Positions 24,535 to 33,622 of a DNA stretch of 64,000 bases are shown here, in pieces. How positions within the stretch are numbered: the stretch's first letter is position 1; each line of letters starts with the position of its first letter. Under the pieces are notes generated by a model. That model did not search any database and was not told the DNA's origin. It saw only the letters and a program-made list of their open reading frames with translations. A program made the translations under genes and the position numbers. This DNA is from JAVJUV01 sp047314965. GTDB taxonomy: Bacteria > Pseudomonadota > Alphaproteobacteria > Rhodobacterales > Rhodobacteraceae. The stretch is taken from contig NZ_JBLBVK010000045.1 in NCBI RefSeq assembly GCF_047314965.1, forward strand, positions 1 to 64,000, read 5' to 3'.

Positions 24535-25956
24535 TCACGCGTCTTCTTCTTCCTCTTCCTCGGCGACCGTCGCAACGCGCGCGCCCGAGCGCGACGAGGT
24601 CACCACGTTCAGCGACTTCAGCTTCCTGTGCAGCGCCGAGCGCTCCATGCCGACAAAGCCCGCGGTGCGGCTGATGTTGCCGCCGAACCGGTTGATCTGG
24701 GTCAGCAGGTACTCGCGCTCGAACAATTCCCGCGCCTCGCGAAGCGGCAGCGTGGCCAGGCTGCCCGAGAGGATCACGCGGCCCTCTTCGGAACCCGCCG
24801 GCTGGGCATCGCCGGGAATCTCCGAGGCCTCGATCTCGCCCTTGTCGGCACCGAGAATCAGCACGCGCTCGACGACGTTCTTCAGCTGGCGGACGTTGCC
24901 GGGCCAGTTCATCGTCTGCAGCATCGCGACCGCGTCCTCGCTCAATTCGCGCAGGGGAAGTCCCTGGGACTTGTTGAAGGCGGCGATGAAATGGCCGGCC
25001 AGTTCCGGGATGTCTTCCCTGCGCTCGGCCAGGGACGGCACGTCCACGGGCACGACGTTCAGCCGGTGATAGAGCTCCTGCCGGAAGTTGCCCGCCGCGA
25101 CCTCTGCCTCGAGGTTCCGCGTCGTGGACGAGATCACGCGCAGGTCCACGCGCACCTTGTCGCCACCGCCCACGCGCTGGAACTGCTGGTCGGTCAGGAC
25201 GCGCAGGATCTTGGACTGGGTGCCGCTCGGCATGTCGGCCACCTCGTCGAAATAGATCACGCCGCCATGGGCCTGCTCCAGAAGGCCCGGCTCGACGCCG
25301 CGCCCCGCCGATTCCCGGCCGAAGAGCACCTCTTCCATCCGGTCCGCCTCGATCGAGGCCGAATTGACCGACACGAAAGGCCCGTTCGCACGTTCGGAGT
25401 TGGCATGGATGTAGCGGGCCGCGATCTCCTTGCCCGCCCCGGCCGGCCCGCTGAGCATGACCCGGCCATTCGACTTCGTCACCTTGTCGAGCTGGGACTT
25501 CAGCGCGCGGAAGGCCGGCGAGGACCCGATCATCTCGGCCGTGGTGACGTCCTTGCGGCGCAGTTCGCTGTTCTCGCGGCGCAGACGCGAGGTCTCCATA
25601 GCCCGCGTGATCACCACCAGAAGCTGGTCGATGTTGAACGGTTTCTCGATGAAATCGTAGGCGCCCTGCTTGATCGCGGCGACCGCGATCTCGATGTTGC
25701 CGTGCCCCGAAATGATGATCACCGGCACTTCCGGGTTGTCGCGTTTCACGGATTTCAGGATGTCGATCCCGTCCATGTTCGAGTCCTTGAGCCAGATGTC
25801 GAGGATCATCAGCGCCGGTGGCTCCTTGTTCATCTGGGCCATCGCCTCGTCCGAGGTTCCGGCCAGACGGGTCGTGAACCCCTCGTCCTTGAGAATATCC
25901 GAGATCAGTTCACGGATATCGCGTTCGTCATCGACAATCAGAATATCGCCCATCAA
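24535..25956 (-). CDS. ntrX: Nitrogen-regulation response regulator NtrX
   Basis: The 473-residue protein has a receiver (IVDDERDI, phospho-acceptor Asp53 in MILDIWLKDSNMDG, KPF switch), an AAA+ ATPase core with the Walker A variant SGPAGAGKEIAA and Walker B YFDEVADM, and a Fis-type helix-turn-helix in ISRTAGFVGMERSALHRKLK. The GAFTGA loop that contacts sigma-54 is absent (VLFGRESAGRGVEPG in its place), so direct sigma-54 activation is unlikely. It ends with an acidic run EEEEEEDA. It lies 12 bp after ntrY. Confidence 0.93.
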   Translation of the reverse strand: MMGDILIVDDERDIRELISDILKDEGFTTRLAGTSDEAMAQMNKEPPALMILDIWLKDSNMDGIDILKSVKRDNPEVPVIIISGHGNIEIAVAAIKQGAYDFIEKPFNIDQLLVVITRAMETSRLRRENSELRRKDVTTAEMIGSSPAFRALKSQLDKVTKSNGRVMLSGPAGAGKEIAARYIHANSERANGPFVSVNSASIEADRMEEVLFGRESAGRGVEPGLLEQAHGGVIYFDEVADMPSGTQSKILRVLTDQQFQRVGGGDKVRVDLRVISSTTRNLEAEVAAGNFRQELYHRLNVVPVDVPSLAERREDIPELAGHFIAAFNKSQGLPLRELSEDAVAMLQTMNWPGNVRQLKNVVERVLILGADKGEIEASEIPGDAQPAGSEEGRVILSGSLATLPLREARELFEREYLLTQINRFGGNISRTAGFVGMERSALHRKLKSLNVVTSSRSGARVATVAEEEEEEDA

Positions 25957-25968
25957 TTGCTCTCCTCT

Positions 25969-28275
25969 TTATTCGGCCACCTGCAGATCAGGCGTTGTTT
26001 CGCTTGCTGCCTCGATGGGCAGGGTTATTTCGGCCCGGGCCCCGATCTGGCCCGATCCGTCCAGCGGCTCGGCGTCGGTCAGGACCAGCGTGCCACCATG
26101 TTCCTCGATGATCTTCTTCACGATCGGCAGGCCGAGGCCTGTGCCTTTTTCACGCGTCGTGACATAGGGCTCGAACAGGCGAGAGCGATCTTCGGGAAGA
26201 CCGATGCCGTTATCCGAGATGGAAATCACCGCCTTGTCACCCTGGGTGCGCATTTCGACCAGCACGCGCGGTTCATGGCCCTCGGGGGCATTGCCCTTTT
26301 CATGCAGGCTTTCGATGGCCTCGCCGGCGTTCTTGATGAGGTTGGTCAGCGCCTGCCCGATCATCGTCTGATCGAGATCCGCCGGGACCGGCGTATCGGG
26401 CACGCGGGAGTCCAGCGTCAGCGTTTCGGCGGCGGCCTCCTGCAGCGTGACAGCGTCGCGCACGATCTGCGCGAGATCCTGCCGCGTGCGCTCGGGCTCC
26501 GGCATCCGCGCGAACTTGGAGAACTCGTCGACGATACGGCGCAGATCCTCGGTCTGGCGAACGATTACGTCCGTCATCTGGTCGAGTGCGGCCGCCTCGT
26601 CGCCTGCGGCTTCACGGAACTTTCGCTTGATCCGGCCGGCGGAAAGCTGAATCGGCGTCAGGGGGTTCTTGATCTCGTGCGCGATGCGCCGCGCGACGTC
26701 GCCCCAGGCGGCCATGCGCTGCGCGGTGACAAGGTCGGTCACGTCGTCGAAGGCGATCACGTAGCCTTCCGCTTCGCTTTCCGAATTGCGCCGCGTGGCA
26801 ATGCGCACGAGAAGCGTCTCGGCCACGCCGTTGCGGGAAACCCGGATTTCCTCCTGCTCCACCTCCTTGCCGCTGTCCAGCAGGCGCTGAAGCACGGCGC
26901 CGAATTCGGGCACGGCGACCTTCAGGGGAACGGACGTTTCGCTGTCTTCTTCCATCGACAGGATCCGCTCGGCCGAGCGGTTGACGAAGGTGATGTTGCC
27001 TTCGGGGTCCAGGCCGATCACGCCGGCGGTCACTGACGACAGCACGCTGTCGAACAGGCGGCGGCGGCGTTCAATCTGACGGTTCGTGGATAGCAGCGCC
27101 TCGCGCTGGCCCTTCAGTTGCCGGGTCATCTGGTTGAAGAGACGCCCGAGCATGGCGATCTCGTCGTCGCCGGGCTCTTCCGGAACCTGAACGTCGAGGT
27201 CTCCCGCGCCGACCCGCTGCGCCGCGCCGGCAAGGCGGCCCACGGGACGGGACAAGCGTTCTGCGAACCAGAGTCCCAGCCAAACCGCCGCAAGGATCAG
27301 GATCACCGCGAAACCGAGGTAGAGAAGGCCGAATTCGAACACGATGCGTCCGCGCTCGGCCTCGAGCTGGTTGTAGAGCGTTGCGGTCGCCGCAGCCTCG
27401 TCGAGCAGCCCCAGAATCGCACCGTCCACCGTGCGGCTGATGTAGAGATACCGGTCGGGAAAGGCATCGAGCCGCATAAGGGCGCGCAGTTCATCGACAT
27501 CCAGGTCCTGGATCATGACGATCTCGCCTTCGCCTGCGCGGGTCAGGGCGTCCTTGCCGGGTTCCTCGAAGTCGAAAAGGTAGGACCTTTCTCCCCGCGC
27601 CCGGATGTCGCCGGTGCCGTCGATCACGAAGGCTTCGCGCAGACCGCGCTGAACCAACGCCTGCCCCTGCCCCAGCAACTGGCGCAGTTCGCCGTCGGAC
27701 ACGAAGACCGTACGCGCACGGGCCGCATTCAGAAATTCGGCAAGAGCGCGGGCGTCGTCCTGAAGGTCTCGCCGCTCATCCTCCTGATAGGCTTCGGCAG
27801 CGGACAGCGAGGCGCCGACCACCCCGCGGACGCGTTCCGAGAACCATCCCTCAAGACCGACGTTCACCGTCAGGCCAGCGAAAACGGCGACGGTCACAGT
27901 TGGGATCAGTGCGATCAGGGCGAAGACCCCGGTCAGGCGCAAGTGCAGGCGGGAACCTGCCGATTTCGCGCGCCGGGCTGCGATCATCGAAGCGATCCGG
28001 GCCAGAACCAGCGCCGCAACGACCAGCACATAGACAAGGTCGGCCAGCAGAACGAGTCGCAGGGAGAAGGTGGTTGTGGATCGATCGAGCGGACCGAGGA
28101 CGAGGAAAGTCAGCAGCGCAAGCACCGGGCCAAGGATGACCAGCCCAAGGGTTGCAGCGTTTTGAAAACGACGCAAACGCCTGATACGGCTCAATTTTTC
28201 CCAGGTCTGTGCCCGTGCGCGCCCCGCCAAAGGGTGCCTCCAAATGATGTGCCGCTGGTCGCGGCGACCGCCCAA
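25969..28275 (-). CDS. ntrY: Membrane sensor histidine kinase NtrY
   Basis: The 768-residue kinase has several N-terminal transmembrane helices (about residues 42-62, 75-95, 115-140), a periplasmic sensor region, another helix near 315-335, a HAMP linker, a PAS domain (GVIGLDPEGNITFVNRSAERIL), the H box RRIAHEIKNPLTPIQLSAG and an ATPase domain ending in GTGLGLPIVKKIIEEHGG. It partners with NtrX in nitrogen, redox or envelope control. The start at 28275 is the first ATG; family N termini vary and a later alternative start codon is possible. Confidence 0.92.
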   Translation of the reverse strand: MGGRRDQRHIIWRHPLAGRARAQTWEKLSRIRRLRRFQNAATLGLVILGPVLALLTFLVLGPLDRSTTTFSLRLVLLADLVYVLVVAALVLARIASMIAARRAKSAGSRLHLRLTGVFALIALIPTVTVAVFAGLTVNVGLEGWFSERVRGVVGASLSAAEAYQEDERRDLQDDARALAEFLNAARARTVFVSDGELRQLLGQGQALVQRGLREAFVIDGTGDIRARGERSYLFDFEEPGKDALTRAGEGEIVMIQDLDVDELRALMRLDAFPDRYLYISRTVDGAILGLLDEAAATATLYNQLEAERGRIVFEFGLLYLGFAVILILAAVWLGLWFAERLSRPVGRLAGAAQRVGAGDLDVQVPEEPGDDEIAMLGRLFNQMTRQLKGQREALLSTNRQIERRRRLFDSVLSSVTAGVIGLDPEGNITFVNRSAERILSMEEDSETSVPLKVAVPEFGAVLQRLLDSGKEVEQEEIRVSRNGVAETLLVRIATRRNSESEAEGYVIAFDDVTDLVTAQRMAAWGDVARRIAHEIKNPLTPIQLSAGRIKRKFREAAGDEAAALDQMTDVIVRQTEDLRRIVDEFSKFARMPEPERTRQDLAQIVRDAVTLQEAAAETLTLDSRVPDTPVPADLDQTMIGQALTNLIKNAGEAIESLHEKGNAPEGHEPRVLVEMRTQGDKAVISISDNGIGLPEDRSRLFEPYVTTREKGTGLGLPIVKKIIEEHGGTLVLTDAEPLDGSGQIGARAEITLPIEAASETTPDLQVAE

Positions 28276-28329
28276 TATCGGTGACCTTATTTATCCACAG
28301 TCGCGAATTGGCCACTCTATGTTGCGGTT

Positions 28330-29697
28330 TTACATCAATTTGCGGCGCCGTGTCACGCGGATATCGAGATCCGTGATCTTCTTTCTCAGCGTATTCCGGT
28401 TAATCCCGAGTAAATCCGCGCACTTGGCCTGATTACCACCGGTAGCGTCCAAAGCTATTCCTATCAAAGGGGTTTCCACTTCGCGGAGGATTCTCTGGTA
28501 CAGGCCGGGGGGGGGCAGTTGACCGCCGTGGAGGTCGAAATACCGGCGCAGATGCTTTGCAATGGAGGCGGAAAGCTTGTCTCCGTCGCTGCCCCCGGTC
28601 AGGGGCTCGATCGCGGGCTGGTTGCCAAGTACCAGTTCGACCTCTGAGCGGCTGATCCGCTCTTCGCCGCCGGTCAGCGCGAGGCGGCGCACGGTGTTTT
28701 CCAGTTGCCGAACGTTGCCGGGCCAGGAATAGGCGCGGATGAGTTCCAGGGCATCCTTTTCGAAGGCGCGAACCGGCAAGCCGTCGCGTTCCGCGCGGGC
28801 CAGGAAGTGCTCGGTCAGAAGCTGGATATCCTCGACCCGTTCGCGCAGGCTGGGAACGGTCAGCGTGACGCCGCCCAGCCGATAGAACAGGTCCTGCCGG
28901 AATGTGCCCTTGTCGAGTCGATCGGCAAGGGCGGCCTGGCTGGTGGCCATTACGCGCGGACCGCTGTCGCCGAAACTGTCCAGCATGCGGACGATCCGGG
29001 CCTGCGCATCCTCGGACAGGTCCGCGACCTCGTCGAACAGCAGGGTTCCGTTGCGCGCGCGGCTGATCAGCGTGGCGGGCCCGTCCATAGTCACGAGGTC
29101 GGCTGCCGTCGCCACGACGAACGGCAGGGTGCGCCGGTCGGACAGGTCGTGGATCGCGCGCGCGATCAGCGATTTGCCGGTGCCGCTTTCGCCGGTGATC
29201 AGGACCGGAAGATCGGCGTTCATCACCCGTGCCACGAGCCGGTAGAGCGCCTGCATCGCCGGCGTGCGTCCCACTAGCGGCAGATCGTCGCCGGCCTCGG
29301 TGTCGACCTCGCCACGCGGCTGCGGCGCACGGCGCTTGACCTCAAGCGCCCGATTGGCGCGCTTCATCAGGTCCGGCAGGTCGAAAGGTTTTGGCAGATA
29401 GTCGTAGGCGTCGGCCTCGTTCGCCTGGATGGCGGTCATGATGGTGTTTTGCGCGGAGATGACGATCACCGGCAGGCCGGGGCGCAGTTCGTTGATCTTC
29501 GGCAACTGCTCCAGCCCGTTTCCGTCCGGCATCATGACGTCCGAGATCACGAGGTCGCCCTTGCCCTCTTCGACCCAGCGCATCAGCGTGACAAGGGACG
29601 AAGTGGCATGGACCTTGCACCCCGCACGGGTCAGAGCCTGCGTCAGCACCGTGCGGATGGTGCGATCGTCGTCTGCCACCAGAATGGTGCCGTCCAT
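28330..29697 (-). CDS. ntrC: Nitrogen regulator NtrC, GAFTGA-less type
   Basis: The 455-residue protein has a receiver (ADDDRTI; phospho-acceptor Asp53 in LVISDVMMPDGNG), an AAA+ core with Walker A GESGTGKSLIARAI and Walker B LLFDEVADL, and a Fis-type HTH (NQAKCADLLGINRNTLRKKI). The region that should hold GAFTGA is shortened to MDGPATLISRARNG. In Rhodobacter capsulatus, NtrC also lacks this loop and activates a sigma-70 RNA polymerase, so the same is likely here. It is coupled to ntrB with a 3-bp gap. Confidence 0.95.
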   Translation of the reverse strand: MDGTILVADDDRTIRTVLTQALTRAGCKVHATSSLVTLMRWVEEGKGDLVISDVMMPDGNGLEQLPKINELRPGLPVIVISAQNTIMTAIQANEADAYDYLPKPFDLPDLMKRANRALEVKRRAPQPRGEVDTEAGDDLPLVGRTPAMQALYRLVARVMNADLPVLITGESGTGKSLIARAIHDLSDRRTLPFVVATAADLVTMDGPATLISRARNGTLLFDEVADLSEDAQARIVRMLDSFGDSGPRVMATSQAALADRLDKGTFRQDLFYRLGGVTLTVPSLRERVEDIQLLTEHFLARAERDGLPVRAFEKDALELIRAYSWPGNVRQLENTVRRLALTGGEERISRSEVELVLGNQPAIEPLTGGSDGDKLSASIAKHLRRYFDLHGGQLPPPGLYQRILREVETPLIGIALDATGGNQAKCADLLGINRNTLRKKITDLDIRVTRRRKLM

Positions 29698-29700
29698 GTC

Positions 29701-30795
29701 CTACCCCTTTTGCTTGTCGTTGCCGCCGTCGCCGCTGCCTCGCGGCGCGACGGGAAGTGAAATTCGGAAAACCGTGCGGCCGGGAACGCTGTCGACGCTG
29801 ACCCAGCCTTCGTGGTCGGAGATGATCTTCGAGACCAGCGCCAATCCCAGACCCGTGCCGTTCTCGCGGCCCGAAACGAAGGGCTCGAACGCCTCCGCGG
29901 CGATCTCGGGCGGCAGGCCCGGACCATCGTCCATGATCTCGACCTGCAGCGGCAACGCGGCGGTGCCATCCTTGCGGCGGAGCCTGAGCGACATGTCGTA
30001 GAAGGTGCGGATCGTGATCTGTCCCGGCTCGCCCCGCGCCGCCTCGGCGGCGTTCTTCAAGAGGTTCAGGAAAACCTGCACCATCTGGTCGCTGTCGACC
30101 CAGGTGGCGGGCAGAGACGGATCGTACTCCTCGACGATCTTCATATGGGCTGCGAAACCCACCGCGGCGGACTTGCGCGCGCGGTCCAGAAGGTCGTGAA
30201 CATTGACGGCCCTGCGCTCGGGCGGACGGAGATTTCCGAACTGTTCGACCTGCTCCAGAAGCTTCACGATCCGCCGCGTCTCGCTGACGATCAGGTCGGT
30301 AAGCTCGAGGTCTTCCTTGGCGAGGTTCATGCTTAGCAGCTGCGCCGCTCCGGTGATGCCGGCCAGCGGGTTCTTGATCTCGTGGGCCAGCATCTCGGCC
30401 ATGCCAATGGCCGACCGCGCCGCCGATTTCACCGACATCGACCGTCCCAGACGGTCGGCGATCATGCGCGGCTCCATCAGCACGAGAACGAAGCCCGGCA
30501 TGCTGGTCATCGGAGCCATCTGGATGTTGCAGTTCACCGGTTGCGTGTTGCCCGAGCCGACATCGACGTTGTTCATGAACAGAGAGGACTGATCGGTGCG
30601 CACCCGCTTGAACTGGTCGTCGAGCGGCGCGTCGATCGCGAGGATGTCGAACACGGGCGCACCGCGCACGGACCGCGACGACGCGTTCAGAAAGCTTTCG
30701 GCGGCCGGGTTCACCTCGGCGATGATGTCGCCGGGATCGAGAAGGAAGGCAGGGATCGGAAGCGACTGCCAGAGGTTCTCCTGAAAGACGTTCAT
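29701..30795 (-). CDS. ntrB: Nitrogen sensor histidine kinase NtrB
   Basis: The 364-residue soluble kinase has an N-terminal PAS domain (SLPIPAFLLDPGDIIAEVNPAAESF), the phospho-acceptor box MLAHEIKNPLAGITGAAQL (His138) and an ATPase domain (NLLKNAAEAARG, DDGPGLPPE, GTGLGLALVSKI). With PII proteins it senses nitrogen status and phosphorylates NtrC. Its ATG overlaps the dusB stop by 4 bp, the classic nifR3-ntrB-ntrC operon. Confidence 0.95.
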   Translation of the reverse strand: MNVFQENLWQSLPIPAFLLDPGDIIAEVNPAAESFLNASSRSVRGAPVFDILAIDAPLDDQFKRVRTDQSSLFMNNVDVGSGNTQPVNCNIQMAPMTSMPGFVLVLMEPRMIADRLGRSMSVKSAARSAIGMAEMLAHEIKNPLAGITGAAQLLSMNLAKEDLELTDLIVSETRRIVKLLEQVEQFGNLRPPERRAVNVHDLLDRARKSAAVGFAAHMKIVEEYDPSLPATWVDSDQMVQVFLNLLKNAAEAARGEPGQITIRTFYDMSLRLRRKDGTAALPLQVEIMDDGPGLPPEIAAEAFEPFVSGRENGTGLGLALVSKIISDHEGWVSVDSVPGRTVFRISLPVAPRGSGDGGNDKQKG

Positions 30796-31772
30796 GCCGC
30801 CCGCCTTTCCTGGCCGAGAAGCGCCGGACGAAGGGCCTTGCGCACGTCGCTCGGCGGCGCGGTAAGCACGAGTTTCCTAAGATCCGGCGGGGTTCCGACC
30901 CGGTCCATGTACCAGCCGAGATGCTTGCGGACGACGCGCGCGCCCAACTCATCGCCATAGAAGTCCAGCGTGGCGTCGTAGTGACCACGGACCATGGCGG
31001 CAAAGTCGTCGCCTTCGGGCACCTCGGGCGCCGGACCGTGTCCGAGGGCATGCGCGATCTCGGCCAACCGCCAGGGCGCGCCCTGGATACCGCGTCCGAC
31101 CATCACGCCATCGGCGCCCGACTGCGTCAGCGCCGCCTTCGCATCCGCGGGCGTCACGATATCGCCGTTGGCGACCACGGGAACCGAGACCGCCTCCTTC
31201 ACTGCGCGAATGGCCTTCCAGTCAGCGCGGCCCTTGTAGAACTGGCACCTGGTGCGTCCATGAACGGTAATCATCCGCACGCCCGCGGCTTCGGCCCGCG
31301 TTGCGATATCCGGGGCATTCAGGCAGTCGTCGTCCCAGCCGAGCCGCATCTTCAGGGTGACCGGCACATCGACGGCGCTCACCACGGCTTCGATCAGGCT
31401 GAGCGCGTGATCCGGCGTTTTCATGAGCGCGGAGCCGGACAGCCCGCCCGTTACTTTCTTGGCCGGACAGCCCATGTTGATGTCGATGATCTTCGCACCG
31501 TTCGCGGCGACCATCCGCGCCGCCTCGGCCATCCAGCGCGCATCGCGTCCGGCAAGCTGCACCGAGGTGGCCGCTTCGCCGAACCCCAGTTCGGCCCGCT
31601 CGCGGACACCGGGTTTGGCCTGCACCATTTCCTGGCTGGCGACCATCTCGCTGACGACAAGCCCCGCGCCGAAACGCGCGACAAGCTGCCGGAACGGCAG
31701 GTCGGTAATCCCGGCCATGGGGGCCAGGAACACGGGGGGATCCAGACGAATGTCCGAAAGGGCGATTGTCAT
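30792..31772 (-). CDS. dusB: tRNA-dihydrouridine synthase DusB (NifR3)
   Basis: The 326-residue flavoenzyme has the TIM-barrel Dus motifs FLAPMAGITDLPFRQL, SEMVASQEM, the catalytic-Cys motif DINMGCPAKKV (Cys102), VTLKMRLGWDD and VHGRTRCQFYKG. It reduces uridines in the tRNA D loop using FMN and NADPH. The start at 31772 (MTIALSDIRLD) gives family length; the frame runs on to 31841 without matching the family. It leads the ntr operon; its promoter must lie in the 244-bp divergent gap shared with ispF. Confidence 0.95.
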   Translation of the reverse strand: MTIALSDIRLDPPVFLAPMAGITDLPFRQLVARFGAGLVVSEMVASQEMVQAKPGVRERAELGFGEAATSVQLAGRDARWMAEAARMVAANGAKIIDINMGCPAKKVTGGLSGSALMKTPDHALSLIEAVVSAVDVPVTLKMRLGWDDDCLNAPDIATRAEAAGVRMITVHGRTRCQFYKGRADWKAIRAVKEAVSVPVVANGDIVTPADAKAALTQSGADGVMVGRGIQGAPWRLAEIAHALGHGPAPEVPEGDDFAAMVRGHYDATLDFYGDELGARVVRKHLGWYMDRVGTPPDLRKLVLTAPPSDVRKALRPALLGQERRAA

Positions 31773-32016
31773 GCCAAAACCTTGTGCAGTCGCATCAGAA
31801 CTAGGCTGCCGGGGTGGAACCCTCAAACCTATCAGGCTCAAAAAGCCTCTCGAAATGGCATATGCTTAAAAATTGTGCACATCAACCTGCAAAGCGTCGC
31901 CATTGTCAGCAGAGCCATCACGCCCTAGACGTGTCACAAGGCCCGACCACAGCATATGGACCGCGTCCGGACCCGGCCCTTCCGGATCATGCGCGGACCG
32001 AACAGGAATGAACCCG

Positions 32017-32496
32017 ATGGACATCCGTCTTGGCAACGGATTCGACGTGCACAGCTTCGTTTCCGGAGATCACGTCATTCTTTGCGGTGTGCGCATCCCG
32101 CACGACAAAGCGCTGAGCGGCCATTCGGACGCCGACGTGGGTATGCACGCGATCACCGACGCGATCTATGGCGCCCTGGCCGATGGAGATATCGGCCAGC
32201 ATTTTCCGCCGTCCGACCCGCAATGGAAAGGCGCAGCCAGCCATATCTTTCTGGAGCACGCGGCGGAACGGGCGCAAAACCGCGGCTTTCACATCGCCAA
32301 TGTCGATTGCACCCTGATCTGCGAACGCCCCAAGATCGGCCCGCATGCTGCTGCGATGCGCGCCGAGCTGGCCCGTATCCTCGGCATCGAGATGGGCCGC
32401 GTGAGCGTCAAGGCGACGACATCCGAGAAGCTGGGCTTTACCGGCCGCGAGGAAGGCATTGCCGCCATCGCCACGGCAACGCTGGTGGCGTCATGA
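32017..32496 (+). CDS. ispF: 2-C-methyl-D-erythritol 2,4-cyclodiphosphate synthase IspF
   Basis: The 159-residue protein has metal ligands in GNGFDVHSF (Asp10, His12) and His44 in VGMHAITDAI, with ADGDIGQHFP and KATTSEKLGFTGREEGI near the end. It cyclises CDP-ME 2-phosphate in the non-mevalonate isoprenoid pathway. AGGA at 32004-32007 fits a start at 32017; an in-frame ATG at 32008 adds three residues. Many related bacteria encode a fused IspDF, but no IspD sequence precedes this gene, so it is a stand-alone enzyme. Confidence 0.95.
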   Translation: MDIRLGNGFDVHSFVSGDHVILCGVRIPHDKALSGHSDADVGMHAITDAIYGALADGDIGQHFPPSDPQWKGAASHIFLEHAAERAQNRGFHIANVDCTLICERPKIGPHAAAMRAELARILGIEMGRVSVKATTSEKLGFTGREEGIAAIATATLVAS

Positions 32497-33002
32497 GGCG
32501 GCTGGTCCTGTCCTTCTTCGGCGCGGGCTACCTGCGCCCCGCACCTGGCACATGGGGATCGCTGGCCGCCCTGCCCGCGGCCTGGGCCATACATACCGTC
32601 GCCGGGCCCATTGCGCTGATCGTCGGAGCGGCACTCCTTTACGTGGTCGGTGTCTGGCTGACTGCGCAGGAAACCGCCTCGGGCGACGATCACGACCCGT
32701 CCTGGATCGTCATCGATGAGGTGGTGGGCCAGTGGATCGCATTGCTCCCGGTGTCGCTGGGCGCCTATTCGGCCGGCGTCGAGATGCACCGGCTCTGGCC
32801 CGGCTTCGTCGTCGCCTTCGTGTTCTTCCGTCTCTTCGACGTCTGGAAGCCGTGGCTTGTCGGACAGGCCGACCGGCGGGGCGACGCAACCGGGGTCATG
32901 CTGGACGATGTCTGGGCCGGACTATTCGCCGCGATCGTCGTCGTGCTGTCGGCCGCACTGGCCCATGCGGGCTTTATCGCCGGGGTTGCCAACCAGCCAT
33001 GA
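32493..33002 (+). CDS. pgpA: Phosphatidylglycerophosphatase A
   Basis: The 169-residue membrane protein carries PgpA signatures: APGTWGSLAALP near the N terminus, the acidic DEVVGQWIALLPV motif, FFRLFDVWKPW and GVMLDDVWAG. About four hydrophobic segments are visible. It removes the phosphate from phosphatidylglycerol phosphate in the inner membrane. It overlaps ispF by 4 bp (ATGA) and pncC by 4 bp, so the three genes are translationally coupled. Confidence 0.93.
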   Translation: MRRLVLSFFGAGYLRPAPGTWGSLAALPAAWAIHTVAGPIALIVGAALLYVVGVWLTAQETASGDDHDPSWIVIDEVVGQWIALLPVSLGAYSAGVEMHRLWPGFVVAFVFFRLFDVWKPWLVGQADRRGDATGVMLDDVWAGLFAAIVVVLSAALAHAGFIAGVANQP

Positions 33003-33475
33003 GCGCGGAAGCCCTGATTGACGTCGCCCGCCGGCTGAACCTTCGGATCGCAACCGCCGAAAGCTGCACGGGCGGCATGGTTTCGGCGGCGCTCACCGAC
33101 ATTCCCGGATCGTCTGCCGTGTTCGACCGCGGCTTCGTCACCTACTCCAACAGCGCCAAGACGGACATGCTTGGCGTTCCGGCAGAGGTAATATCCACCC
33201 ATGGCGCGGTCTCGGAGGAAGTGGCGCGGGCGATGGCGGAAGGCACAATCGCGCGGTCCGTTGCGGACCTCGCCGTGTCGGTCACTGGCATCGCGGGGCC
33301 TGGCGGCTCAGAACACAAGCCCGAAGGCCGGGTCTGCTTCGGGATCGCGCGACGGGGCGGACAAACACAGACAGAAACTGTCGATTTCGGCGCCCTCGGG
33401 CGCGAGAACGTGCGCCGAGTCACTGTCAACCACGCGCTGATGCTCCTGATGGAAGCAGCTTTGCACAGCGCCTAA
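32999..33475 (+). CDS. pncC: CinA-family C-terminal protein, nicotinamide-nucleotide amidase
   Basis: The 158-residue protein corresponds to the C-terminal CinA domain only: ATAESCTGGMVSAALTDIPGSS, GFVTYSNSAKTDMLGV and VTGIAGPGGSEHKPEGRVCFG. Stand-alone members deamidate nicotinamide mononucleotide and recycle NAD by-products. No CinA N-terminal MoaB-like domain is encoded. Its ATG overlaps the pgpA stop. Confidence 0.92.
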   Translation: MSAEALIDVARRLNLRIATAESCTGGMVSAALTDIPGSSAVFDRGFVTYSNSAKTDMLGVPAEVISTHGAVSEEVARAMAEGTIARSVADLAVSVTGIAGPGGSEHKPEGRVCFGIARRGGQTQTETVDFGALGRENVRRVTVNHALMLLMEAALHSA

Positions 33476-33622
33476 CTTTTAATCATTCAGCCCGATATCG
33501 CGCAAATAATGCGGGCAGTTCCGTTTTTGCTGAACAATTAATCCCGCTCTGCACGCTTTGCCGCTTTTCCTCGCAGCCCCGACACGGTTCCTGACCCGCA
33601 ACCAAAAAATGGAGGGAAGGAT

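Noticed and set aside
27118..28284. Plus-strand frame opposite ntrY
   Set aside because: It is a shadow of the NtrY frame, with charged random-looking composition.
33540..33622. Possible sigma-54 promoter before amtB (TGCAC and TTGC near 33555-33570)
   Set aside because: The spacing does not place GG and GC at -24/-12. NtrC here lacks the sigma-54 contact loop, so the idea has no support.
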